Part shown: one piece after another, positions 18,882 to 26,284 of the stretch
Position numbering within the stretch: position 1 is the first letter of the stretch
Layout of the letters: each line of letters starts with the position of its first letter
Source: Anaerolineales bacterium
GTDB lineage: Bacteria; Chloroflexota; Anaerolineae; Anaerolineales; UBA4823
Length of the DNA: 64,000 nt
Direction of reading: 5' to 3'
Assembly (NCBI GenBank): GCA_016935755.1
Contig: JAFGQI010000117.1
Coordinates: 22,222 to 86,221 of the forward strand
The notes under the pieces: generated by a model
What the model was told of the DNA's origin: nothing
Databases searched by the model: none
The model's input: only the letters and a program-made list of their open reading frames with translations
Translations under genes and position numbers: made by a program

Positions 18882-20234
18882 CTACTCATCCCCTGCTGCT
18901 TTACTTTTCGCCTTTTTCCCCTTCTTAGATCCAGGCCCAGAAAAATCCTCGGTGAACTTTTCTGCTGCTTCTTCCAATGGGATTTCCGCCTCATAGGCCT
19001 GTTGAAGATACCAGCGGTGCGTGATGATCCAGAGATACAAGTCCGTCTCGGTCCGGCCAGGGAACTTCTCCAATATGCCCTGCTCGCGGATGATCTCAAT
19101 CAACGGGAGATAGATTCGATCGTACCAGGATGCGACTGCTTCATCGTAGGGCGTCTCAGCCTGGCGTTGTTCGCCCAAATACCAGCGGTGAACAGCAATA
19201 TGCTCGCGAATTCTATTGCATTGACCGGGCAGGGTTGGAATGATTTGTGATCCCGGGCGCAGCTGATCCAGGCGTGTCAGTTCTAAAAATTCGACCCTTT
19301 CCTGCTCCAGGATGATATCATCCAGCCAGTGCGCCCGATTCACCAGCGAGATCAACTTTTTCACCGCTGGCAGCGGATAATCGCCCAGCAGCTGCCTGGC
19401 AGCAGTGGTTTCAGCATCCATATCATCGGAATCATCTTCCCCCATTTGGTTGTACGCTCGTCGCAGATAACCTTGATATTCCATCAACCACAGACATAAA
19501 TCCGCCTCTGTGTGGCTGGAAAAATCCTTTAGAACGCCATGCTCCCGGATCATTACGACCAGGGGTTGATAGATCTGATCATACCAGGAGACCACTGCTT
19601 CTTCGTAAGGGATTTCTTTACTGCGCCGTTCTCCCAAATACCAGCGGTGCAGATCAATGTGACGCAGGACTTCCGGGTAAAAATCCGGTCTGGATAATTC
19701 GATCTCTGCCTCTGGATAGAATTCGTTCAACCGTGTATTGAGCAAGAAATCTGCATACGCCTGCTTAAGATCAAGCTCAGATAATTGTAAATCGCTGGTC
19801 AGCTTGATTGGCGTATCGATCTCAATCACATAGGCATCAACATAATCCTGGCCGCGCTCACGCGCGACTGACACGCGGTGATTGCCATCTTTTACAAAAT
19901 AGATATCACCAATCTGATAGAGTTCCACCGGGGGCAAGGGAACCGCTTCATAGTGCGCCAGATCAACGCTGATCCAACGATCGCGTGTGCGGCGCTGTAG
20001 GGGCAGAAAGGCGCGATCAAAGTCATGGTACCGTCCCATGCTGCCGCAGATTTTATCAATTGGAACCTGCCGGAAACCGATATAATGCTGCCCACGGATG
20101 GGCAGCCGTTTGCGGATTTCATCGAAGGGCAGGAGTTGGGTATCTTTCCTGGTCAGAATGCTGAGCACTTTACGCCAAAACCCCTTGGACACGGCGCGCT
20201 CAAAATCCTTTTGAGCTAGCTGGCTGATCGTCAT
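18882..20234 (-). CDS. GNHR-family protein with duplicated HRWYLG module
   Basis: 450 residues, related to the first half of the stress-protein fusion it faces. The N-terminal ~155 residues share GSMGRYHDFDRAFLP and FVKDGNHRVSVARERG. Then the module HRWYLGE - EEAV/DEAV-SWYD-IY-PL - IREHG/IREQG - TEADLCLWL/TETDLYLWI appears twice, at about residues 165-260 and 315-410. The second copy runs into a helical end (HRWYLQQAYEAEIPLEEAAE) and a Lys-rich tail. The linker between copies is acidic (EDDSDDMD). The HRWYL ending reminds me of DUF4032, but I cannot confirm it. It starts 22 bases after a metallophosphoesterase stop, so they are probably one transcript. Function unknown. Confidence 0.7.
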   Translation of the reverse strand: MTISQLAQKDFERAVSKGFWRKVLSILTRKDTQLLPFDEIRKRLPIRGQHYIGFRQVPIDKICGSMGRYHDFDRAFLPLQRRTRDRWISVDLAHYEAVPLPPVELYQIGDIYFVKDGNHRVSVARERGQDYVDAYVIEIDTPIKLTSDLQLSELDLKQAYADFLLNTRLNEFYPEAEIELSRPDFYPEVLRHIDLHRWYLGERRSKEIPYEEAVVSWYDQIYQPLVVMIREHGVLKDFSSHTEADLCLWLMEYQGYLRRAYNQMGEDDSDDMDAETTAARQLLGDYPLPAVKKLISLVNRAHWLDDIILEQERVEFLELTRLDQLRPGSQIIPTLPGQCNRIREHIAVHRWYLGEQRQAETPYDEAVASWYDRIYLPLIEIIREQGILEKFPGRTETDLYLWIITHRWYLQQAYEAEIPLEEAAEKFTEDFSGPGSKKGKKAKSKAAGDE

Positions 20235-20256
20235 TGCTCGAACTCCTGTTTATTCG

Positions 20257-20901
20257 TTAGAAGGTTCTGGGCATTTCATGATCTATAACCGTCTCGCGAT
20301 AGCCAAAGGTATTAATGACCTGCGTCCGGCCTAGGCGCGTTTCTGTAATGGTATCCGGGCGATAAATATGGATATGCCCGTGGAAATAATAAGAGGGCTG
20401 AAAAACGCTGATCAGCCAGCGAAAAGCTTTGATCCCCTGGTGGGGTAAATCCGCAGCGTCGTGTATCCCCACAGGCGGGGAATGGGTGATCAGAACATCC
20501 AGAAAGCGCCCATGCACCAGACGGTTGGCGAACAAGCCCGGTAATAGAGTAAAAACATGCGCCCACATATTCTGTTGCGTGTACTGGTAAGGACCTGGGC
20601 GGTAACGCAAGCTGCCCTCTACACCAGCCATCAGTAGACCCTTATGATTGTATGTCCGCCGGTGCAGGTCGACGCCTCCATGCGGCGCGGTGCGCTGACC
20701 TTCCACGCTGTATTCGACAATCTTATCGTGGTTGCCGCGCACGAAAAAAAGCGGGGTATCCAGCGCATTAAGCACATATTCCAGGTAATAATAAGCCAGA
20801 TCCCCGCACCCAATCACAAGATCAACGCCGTTGAAACGACGGCGCACTTGCGGGCTGTAAAGAAAAGGGACAATCTGATCGCTAAGGGATAAAACTCTCA
20901 T
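20257..20901 (-). CDS. Calcineurin-like metallophosphoesterase
   Basis: 214 residues. The motifs of the calcineurin-like fold are present in order: an altered first metal motif near the start (LSLSDQ in place of D-x-H), GCGDLAYYY, VRGNHDKIVEYS, THSPP and FHGHIHIY at the end. The first metal motif lacks His, so metal site 1 may be modified or this start is short. The substrate could be a phosphodiester, a nucleotide or a phosphoprotein. It is the first gene of a pair with the GNHR-family gene downstream. The ATG at 20899-20901 lacks a strong ribosome site. Confidence 0.8.
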   Translation of the reverse strand: MRVLSLSDQIVPFLYSPQVRRRFNGVDLVIGCGDLAYYYLEYVLNALDTPLFFVRGNHDKIVEYSVEGQRTAPHGGVDLHRRTYNHKGLLMAGVEGSLRYRPGPYQYTQQNMWAHVFTLLPGLFANRLVHGRFLDVLITHSPPVGIHDAADLPHQGIKAFRWLISVFQPSYYFHGHIHIYRPDTITETRLGRTQVINTFGYRETVIDHEMPRTF

Positions 20902-20937
20902 GGCGGATAGCCTGTTAATTCAGTGCTTATACCTTGA

Positions 20938-20954
20938 TTGACACATCTTGTCAA
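20938..20954. repeat. Inverted repeat TTGACA-N5-TGTCAA between divergent genes
   Basis: Six-base arms at 20938-20943 and 20949-20954 flank a five-base spacer, between the phosphoesterase start (minus) and the cytochrome gene (plus). This could be a small operator, or by chance two -35-like sequences pointing in opposite directions. No partner -10 boxes at the right spacing were confirmed. Confidence 0.3.
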
Positions 20955-21059
20955 CATCCCAAGATCAAGGCAGATGTCACATTAAAAGACGATCATTTGA
21001 CACTTGAAATGAACCCGAACAGCAATTATCTTTGTATAATGGGTGAAATAAGGAATATT

Positions 21060-21731
21060 GTGGTGCTGAAGAATTTCTGGCAGCTTATCGGTTTGCTCTG
21101 TCTGTGTGCAGCTCTGACAGCCTGTGCAGTGCCTGCTGCGGGCGCGGCAGAACTGCTCCAGCCCACTCCCACAATCGACCGGCTGGCAGCGCCTCCTATG
21201 CCTGAACATCCAACTCAGGCTGATCTGGGGGCTCATGTTTATTACCAGGTCTGCATGGCCTGTCATGGCGATCGAGGTCAGGGCTTGACCGATGAGTGGC
21301 GGGAAATTTGGGAAGAGGACGCAAACTGCTGGCAGGCAGAGTGTCATGGAAACGATCATCCATCATGGGGCTTTAGCTTCCCACCCACCTGCTGTACCGC
21401 CATTATTGGCCCGATTTCTCTGCCGACGTTCCAAAACGCCCAGGAGCTGTTTACCTACACCATCACCGAAATGCCCTGGTGGAATCCCGGTTACCTCAAA
21501 ACGGAAGAATTTTGGCAGGTGACGGCCTACCTGATGCGCGCCAATCATGTCCTGCCTGAGGGGGTTGTTTTAGACGAAAACAATGCTTTCGTTTACAACT
21601 TGCATCCGGTTGACCCCCATCCAGAAGATAACCGCGCCCAGATTCTGCTCGTTACCGGCTTGCTGGCAGCCATTGCCGGTCTGGTATTTTTCCAGAGTCA
21701 TTTTAGCAACGGTTCCTCGTCCCAAAAATAA
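21060..21731 (+). CDS. c-type cytochrome lipoprotein with C-terminal membrane segment
   Basis: About 223 residues from GTG at 21060, chosen because AAGGA lies five bases upstream; the open frame extends to 20934 but the extra residues do not look like signal sequence. The N-terminus is a lipoprotein signal with lipobox LTAC. A heme site CMACHGDRGQG is followed ~35 residues later by CWQAECH, a C-x4-CH spacing that could bind a second heme. MPWWNPGYL supplies a likely Met ligand. A hydrophobic stretch (ILLVTGLLAAIAGLVFF) near the end should anchor it. It probably carries electrons on the outer face of the membrane. Neighbours give no partner complex. Confidence 0.8.
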   Translation: MVLKNFWQLIGLLCLCAALTACAVPAAGAAELLQPTPTIDRLAAPPMPEHPTQADLGAHVYYQVCMACHGDRGQGLTDEWREIWEEDANCWQAECHGNDHPSWGFSFPPTCCTAIIGPISLPTFQNAQELFTYTITEMPWWNPGYLKTEEFWQVTAYLMRANHVLPEGVVLDENNAFVYNLHPVDPHPEDNRAQILLVTGLLAAIAGLVFFQSHFSNGSSSQK

Positions 21732-21772
21732 ACCAGCAGCATGGTGCTGGGGCGCCATTCTTGACGCACATG

Positions 21773-21781
21773 TGTTATAAT
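21773..21781 (+). promoter_or_regulatory. Extended -10 promoter for the phasin-like gene
   Basis: TGTTATAAT at 21773-21781 matches the extended -10 form TGnTATAAT. A transcript would begin near 21788, exactly where a small perfect hairpin (arms 21788-21792 and 21796-21800, loop of three) starts, which could protect the 5' end. The leader is then about 60 bases. Confidence 0.45.
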
Positions 21782-21846
21782 TTTTACGACGCAGCGCGTC
21801 ATATTATCTATAGGTCAAATTGTCTACTCAAAAGGGAGAGAATGAC

Positions 21847-22218
21847 ATGTCCACACAAACTCAGGAAGAAGAGCCTGGAAAACCAGGTGAAGATAAAGAG
21901 GAACACTATCCTATGCTGGAAGCTGCCCGCAAGATCCTGCTGGCTGGTATTGGCGCCATGGCAATTGCCCAGGATGAGATCGAAGAATTCGTTCAAAAGC
22001 TGGTCGATCGGGGTGAAATTGCTGAAAAAGACGGCCGCAAACTCGTGCGCGAGATTATGGATAAGCGCAGGAAACGCGTCGAACACGCTGAGGCTGAACT
22101 GACCACCCGGATAGAAGACATCCTCAACCGCATGAGTGTGCCAACCAAGAAAGACATCGATGCCTTGAGCGAAAAGATAGCCATTCTGACTCGCAAAGTC
22201 GAGCAGCTTAAAAAGTAA
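21847..22218 (+). CDS. Phasin-like granule-associated protein
   Basis: About 123 residues. After an acidic N-terminus (EEEPGKPGEDKEEHYP) comes LEAARKILLAGIGAMAIAQDEIEEFVQKLVDRGEIAEKDG, the hallmark of PhaF/PhaI-type phasins, followed by a coiled-coil end (KIAILTRKVEQLKK). These proteins coat polyhydroxyalkanoate granules in producers but occur more widely. I chose ATG at 21847 because AGGGAGAG lies just upstream; an upstream TTG at 21820 has none. A PhaR-domain gene follows after five bases. No polymer synthase gene is in the window, so the granule role is not shown here. Confidence 0.7.
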   Translation: MSTQTQEEEPGKPGEDKEEHYPMLEAARKILLAGIGAMAIAQDEIEEFVQKLVDRGEIAEKDGRKLVREIMDKRRKRVEHAEAELTTRIEDILNRMSVPTKKDIDALSEKIAILTRKVEQLKK

Positions 22219-22223
22219 CCGGG

Positions 22224-22571
22224 ATGGTTTTGATCAAACGCTATCCTAACCGCAAGTTATATAGTACTGAAACAAAACAATATATCAAGCTAGAAGAAAT
22301 CGCAGCCCTCATTCGCCAGGGGGAAGAAATCCAGGTGACCGATCACGTCAGCGGGGCGGATATCACCGCGCTGACCCTCACCCAGATTATCCTGGAACAA
22401 GAGAAGAAAAAAACCGGTCTGCTGACCATCTCTGTGCTGATCGGCCTGATTCGTTTCAGTGGAGTCGGTCTGCTCGCCCTGCAGCAGCAAATCCCCACCC
22501 GCGCAGATATCCAGCGGTTAAACCACCAGCTAGAAGAATTAGCCGCTAAAATCGAAGAAATCTCCAGATAA
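22224..22571 (+). CDS. phaR: PhaR-type polyhydroxyalkanoate regulator domain protein
   Basis: 115 residues. The N-terminal ~60 residues (IKRYPNRKLYSTETKQYI, then EIAALIRQGEEIQVTDHVSG) match the DNA-binding domain of PhaR, the repressor that senses polyhydroxyalkanoate granules. The C-terminal half is a helix (LNHQLEELAAKIEEI) suited to oligomerisation. Full-length PhaR has longer C-terminal domains; here the protein is short. It is the second gene of a pair with the phasin-like gene, the usual arrangement for a regulator and its target. Confidence 0.8.
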   Translation: MVLIKRYPNRKLYSTETKQYIKLEEIAALIRQGEEIQVTDHVSGADITALTLTQIILEQEKKKTGLLTISVLIGLIRFSGVGLLALQQQIPTRADIQRLNHQLEELAAKIEEISR

Positions 22572-22596
22572 GAATTTGTCCATCCGGGTAACCCTC

Positions 22597-24633
22597 ATGA
22601 AAATCAATGCCTGCATCTATCTGCTTGTTATCCTATTGGCGATGACAGGACTGGCCTGCCAGATTACCAGTTTCCCGAATGTATCAGCGACTCAATCGCC
22701 ATCCCCATCTGTACCGACTCAAACAGCCACACCCTTGCTCCCCCAACCAGTAAAACCGGGTATAAGCAACCCCGAAGAACCCGTTTTTATCACCGGCGAA
22801 ATCCCATACACATCTCCCTTTTTTGTCAATTCGATTTCACAGCCCTTTGTATTGCTAGAAGACGAAGCGGGTTTTGTGCAGCGCGATCCATACTTCGTAT
22901 TTCCTCTGCCTGGTCAGGCAATCGGCCCGGTGAAGATCGATAGTGATAATCAATTAACCTATATGCTGGCACTGCCTGCCTTACCCCAGGGCACATTTGT
23001 AGATGTGGATAATGATGGATCTGTCGACCAGGGTGTGCAGATATTTGCGATCGCATATTGGTCGAATATTTGGGGGGATCCATTTCTGGAACAACGGGAT
23101 GGGACTGGCTGGTCGACGGCATATACCTCGGCGATTGTCGATCCAGAGAATGACGATGAAATCATCGGCGGAACGCTGATGCTTTGGGCGCCAGATGACC
23201 AGCAGAAATTCCCAACCGGCTTTGGCGCGGACGGAAAACTCTTTACCAGCGATGACCCCGTTGCACCCGTCCAACCTGGCTACAGTCTGGCAGACATAAA
23301 CCAGGAACCTTTCCGTATATACAAAGAAGCTCAACCTGTAATCAACCTGAATGAAGGAGCGATCGCGGTAAATGATTACTCCCAATTGAGCTACTCCGAG
23401 GCGTTTCAAGCCTTGTTCGATAAAGCCTCGCGTGAATATCCATTTACTGCCGAGAAGAACATCGACTGGACATCGCTGGAGGGTGAATTCCTGCCGCGCT
23501 TCAAGGCAGCCAGATCAGATGAGGATTTCTACCGCGCTTTACGTGACTTCAGCCTCAGGATCCCCGATGGGCATGTGAACCTATCCTTCGATGCGGACAT
23601 ATTTTACGAGCAATTTGGCGGCAGCTTTGGTCTGGTATTAGCCGAATTGAGCGATGGGCGCATTATTGTCACCCAGGTGATTGCAGATACAGAAGGGATG
23701 AAGGCGGGCATAAAACCTGGCGCAGAAATCCTAACCTGGAATGGCAAGCCCGTTGGCGAGGCGATCAAAGATGTCACTCCCGTTCTTGGCCCCTACTCAG
23801 CAGATCATACTCGCCGCCTGGAGCAGGTCAACTCCCTGACCCGGGTGCCTCCCCAAACCGATATCACCATCGGATTCATCAATCCCGGATCTGCGCAGGA
23901 AACCATCGCCAGTCTGACTGCCCAAATAGAATACGATTCGCTCTTCAAGACCATTCCCAGCTTCAACCAGGATGAATTAGCCTTACCCATTGAAGCGAAT
24001 ATTTTGGATGAATCGAGACTCGGTTATATACGCATCAGCACCTTCAGCGATGATTACCACCTGATGGCAAACCTGTGGCAGCGCTACCTCCAGGGTTTAC
24101 TAGATGAAGATATTTCTGGGCTGATCATCGACCTGCGCGCCAATAACGGCGGTTCGTTGGGCATAGCGCTGGATTTCGCTGGTTATTTTTTTAATGCCGA
24201 ATTTGAACTGTACCGCACCAATTACTACAATGAGAACACCCATCAATTTGAGCCAGATGAATATCCTGCTCGCGTCCGTCCCGGTCCCTTGATCTATGAT
24301 GCGCCGATTGCTGTGCTGGTCAGCCCAAACTGCGTCAGCGCCTGTGAAGGCTTTGCGCACGCCCTGCAGCAGCAAGACCGGGCAATCATTATCGGTCACT
24401 ATCCCACAGCAGGCGCCTTTGGTGAAATCGGACGAGGGCAATACAAACTGCCAGGCGACATTACCATACAGTTTCCAACCGGCAGATCGGAAACGCTGGA
24501 CGGGGAACTTCTGATCGAAGGCAGTGGTGTGGCTCTCGATATCACCGTTCCGGTGACACTTGAGAGCGCCTTGGGCAGCTTCGATGCTATCCTGGAAGCT
24601 GCCGTTAAGGCTCTCCTGGAAAGCATCGAATAA
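22597..24633 (+). CDS. S41-family (C-terminal processing) peptidase lipoprotein
   Basis: About 678 residues. The start ATG at 22597 gives a lipoprotein signal with lipobox GLAC; TTG at 22576 is an alternative. A Ser/Pro/Thr-rich linker follows, then a region near residues 40-230 of unknown fold, a PDZ-like stretch (KAGIKPGAEILTWNGKPVG) near 375, and the S41 catalytic part: LGYIRISTFSD, LIIDLRANNGGSLG, then SPNCVSACEGFAHAL carrying the likely nucleophilic Ser. The basic Lys of classical CtpA is not obvious. It would act outside the cell at the membrane. It is convergent with a glycosidase-like gene and shares the hairpin after its stop. Confidence 0.85.
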   Translation: MKINACIYLLVILLAMTGLACQITSFPNVSATQSPSPSVPTQTATPLLPQPVKPGISNPEEPVFITGEIPYTSPFFVNSISQPFVLLEDEAGFVQRDPYFVFPLPGQAIGPVKIDSDNQLTYMLALPALPQGTFVDVDNDGSVDQGVQIFAIAYWSNIWGDPFLEQRDGTGWSTAYTSAIVDPENDDEIIGGTLMLWAPDDQQKFPTGFGADGKLFTSDDPVAPVQPGYSLADINQEPFRIYKEAQPVINLNEGAIAVNDYSQLSYSEAFQALFDKASREYPFTAEKNIDWTSLEGEFLPRFKAARSDEDFYRALRDFSLRIPDGHVNLSFDADIFYEQFGGSFGLVLAELSDGRIIVTQVIADTEGMKAGIKPGAEILTWNGKPVGEAIKDVTPVLGPYSADHTRRLEQVNSLTRVPPQTDITIGFINPGSAQETIASLTAQIEYDSLFKTIPSFNQDELALPIEANILDESRLGYIRISTFSDDYHLMANLWQRYLQGLLDEDISGLIIDLRANNGGSLGIALDFAGYFFNAEFELYRTNYYNENTHQFEPDEYPARVRPGPLIYDAPIAVLVSPNCVSACEGFAHALQQQDRAIIIGHYPTAGAFGEIGRGQYKLPGDITIQFPTGRSETLDGELLIEGSGVALDITVPVTLESALGSFDAILEAAVKALLESIE

Positions 24634-24677
24634 AAAAAGGCGTTTTACTGTTTATTATCATTACCGGTAAAACGCCT
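24632..24677 (-). terminator. Intrinsic terminator of the glycosidase-like gene
   Basis: Arms GGCGTTTTAC (24639-24648) and GTAAAACGCC (24667-24676) pair perfectly over ten bases, plus one A-T pair at each end. Read on the minus strand the stem is followed by seven T residues (24632-24638 on the plus strand). This is a canonical Rho-independent terminator for the minus-strand polysaccharide-type operon, and it overlaps the stop of the plus-strand S41 gene. Confidence 0.85.
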
Positions 24678-24697
24678 CCAAAATACGCTCTGCCCTC

Positions 24698-26215
24698 TTA
24701 TGGCCCCCATTCCACATATACCGGCATGGCTCCGGCGGTGATCTGCTGGGAAACGGGGATGGCCTGTCCAAAAACATCATAGATTGCTGCCGGCAGGTCT
24801 GGCGCCTGCACCTGATGTTCAGCCCCATCCAGCGACCAGATGATCCAGGAGCGTTTACCATCCCGGGTATATTCATATCCAGTGACGCCAGGGATTTCAG
24901 TGATGGCGCGGCTGAAGGTGGCCCCGGTCAGCTGTCCTGCGCTGATCCGAAAAGCCTCCAAAGCGGGCAAAGCCTTTCCCTCGCGGATCAGGCCTGTGCC
25001 TCGCCAACCTGTCAGGCTGTACCAGATGTTTCCCCACAAGCCCTCAGCCATAGCAGCAGCATGCGCCTCCGCCATGTAAGCCGCCTTGGTCAGCTGGAAT
25101 TCATCTGCCAGGCAATCTGGCTCGTTGCCATCCCGCCCGCAAAGAATCCCCACTTCCGTATTGATTAAGAATTTATCCGGTTGACCATACGCCACCAGCA
25201 GATTCCGCAAAAAGCGCGCCTTCACCACCAGAACCGGGCCATTCACATTCCAAACGCTGGACCAATTGCTGTTTCCATACATAGTGGGTCCGAGATAATA
25301 ATCATAGGCGTGAAAACTAATCCCATCCAGATAATCACCGCCGCCACTGCGCAGCACCCCTTCCATGAAACGCGAAGGGGCGCAATCCCGGCCCTCCGGC
25401 GGATTAACCGGATCGCAGTCTAACAGCAAACCGCCAACCAGCACTTTCGACTGAGGGTCTGCTGCCTTGACCTGCGGATAAACACTCTTCAACATTTCAG
25501 CATAATAACCGCCGCCATAATAAGCATCTTTCTGATCGCCCCAACAACCGAAGATGCTGTCTGGGCCTACCAGTCCCGGATCGACATCAGGCTCATTTCC
25601 AAATTCCCAATACTTCACATTGTAAGGGGGCTGGCTGTATCGCGCCACAACATCATGCACAAAGCTGGCAAATGCCGGTAATTTTTCCGCGGCAACCGGT
25701 CCGCAGAACGAACCCGGTACTTTTTGCGCCCAGGCAGGTGTGCGCCGGATCACCAGGATAAGCTGGAGATTTCTTTCCGAGGCATTTTTCAATTCCTGTT
25801 CCAGTCCAGCCAGGGCTTCCCAATTTCGCTGCCCTTCTTCTGGCTCAACTTCCGACCAGGATAATCCGTTGCGCCTCAGCCAATATGCCCCCATCTGGAC
25901 AACTAAATCCAGCTTATCCAGCGATCCCAGTGATTCAAGCTCAATCCCAGGGATTGGATAAGGGCTTCCCACAAACATGGGTGTTGGAGCGGGCAGGGAG
26001 GTCGACTGGAGCGCTTCTGGCGAGGTGACCACACCGGGTGAAGCAGGCTCAGTCGCCTGTCCTTTTGGAGCCACCGCAGGCTGGCCCGTACCTGCCTGAT
26101 CAACCAGAGTTGGCGAAGGCGCAGCCTGCGAATTGCAGGCGACCAGGATCACCATCAAAAATAAGACCCCCAGGCGCAGTATCTTGCTAATAAGGTGCAT
26201 TTCTCGCTTCATCAC
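24698..26215 (-). CDS. Clan-A glycoside-hydrolase-like lipoprotein
   Basis: About 505 residues. The N-terminus is a lipoprotein signal (lipobox LVAC) followed by a Pro/Ser/Thr-rich linker to about residue 80. The catalytic part shows a TIM-barrel pattern with WEFGNEPD near residue 205, the usual acid/base Glu of clan A (families such as 5 and 39), and FLINTEVGI near 355 as probable nucleophile. Cleavage of polysaccharide at the cell surface is inferred. The start is ATG at 26210-26212 or GTG at 26215. It is the last gene of the run headed by the nusG-like gene and ends in a strong terminator. Confidence 0.72.
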   Translation of the reverse strand: MMKREMHLISKILRLGVLFLMVILVACNSQAAPSPTLVDQAGTGQPAVAPKGQATEPASPGVVTSPEALQSTSLPAPTPMFVGSPYPIPGIELESLGSLDKLDLVVQMGAYWLRRNGLSWSEVEPEEGQRNWEALAGLEQELKNASERNLQLILVIRRTPAWAQKVPGSFCGPVAAEKLPAFASFVHDVVARYSQPPYNVKYWEFGNEPDVDPGLVGPDSIFGCWGDQKDAYYGGGYYAEMLKSVYPQVKAADPQSKVLVGGLLLDCDPVNPPEGRDCAPSRFMEGVLRSGGGDYLDGISFHAYDYYLGPTMYGNSNWSSVWNVNGPVLVVKARFLRNLLVAYGQPDKFLINTEVGILCGRDGNEPDCLADEFQLTKAAYMAEAHAAAMAEGLWGNIWYSLTGWRGTGLIREGKALPALEAFRISAGQLTGATFSRAITEIPGVTGYEYTRDGKRSWIIWSLDGAEHQVQAPDLPAAIYDVFGQAIPVSQQITAGAMPVYVEWGP

Positions 26216-26284
26216 TTTATTTGACTCCCAAGAAAAACCGGACCTTGAGCTTCTGTATATATGGAAATGTCAGGGTGGTCTAAT

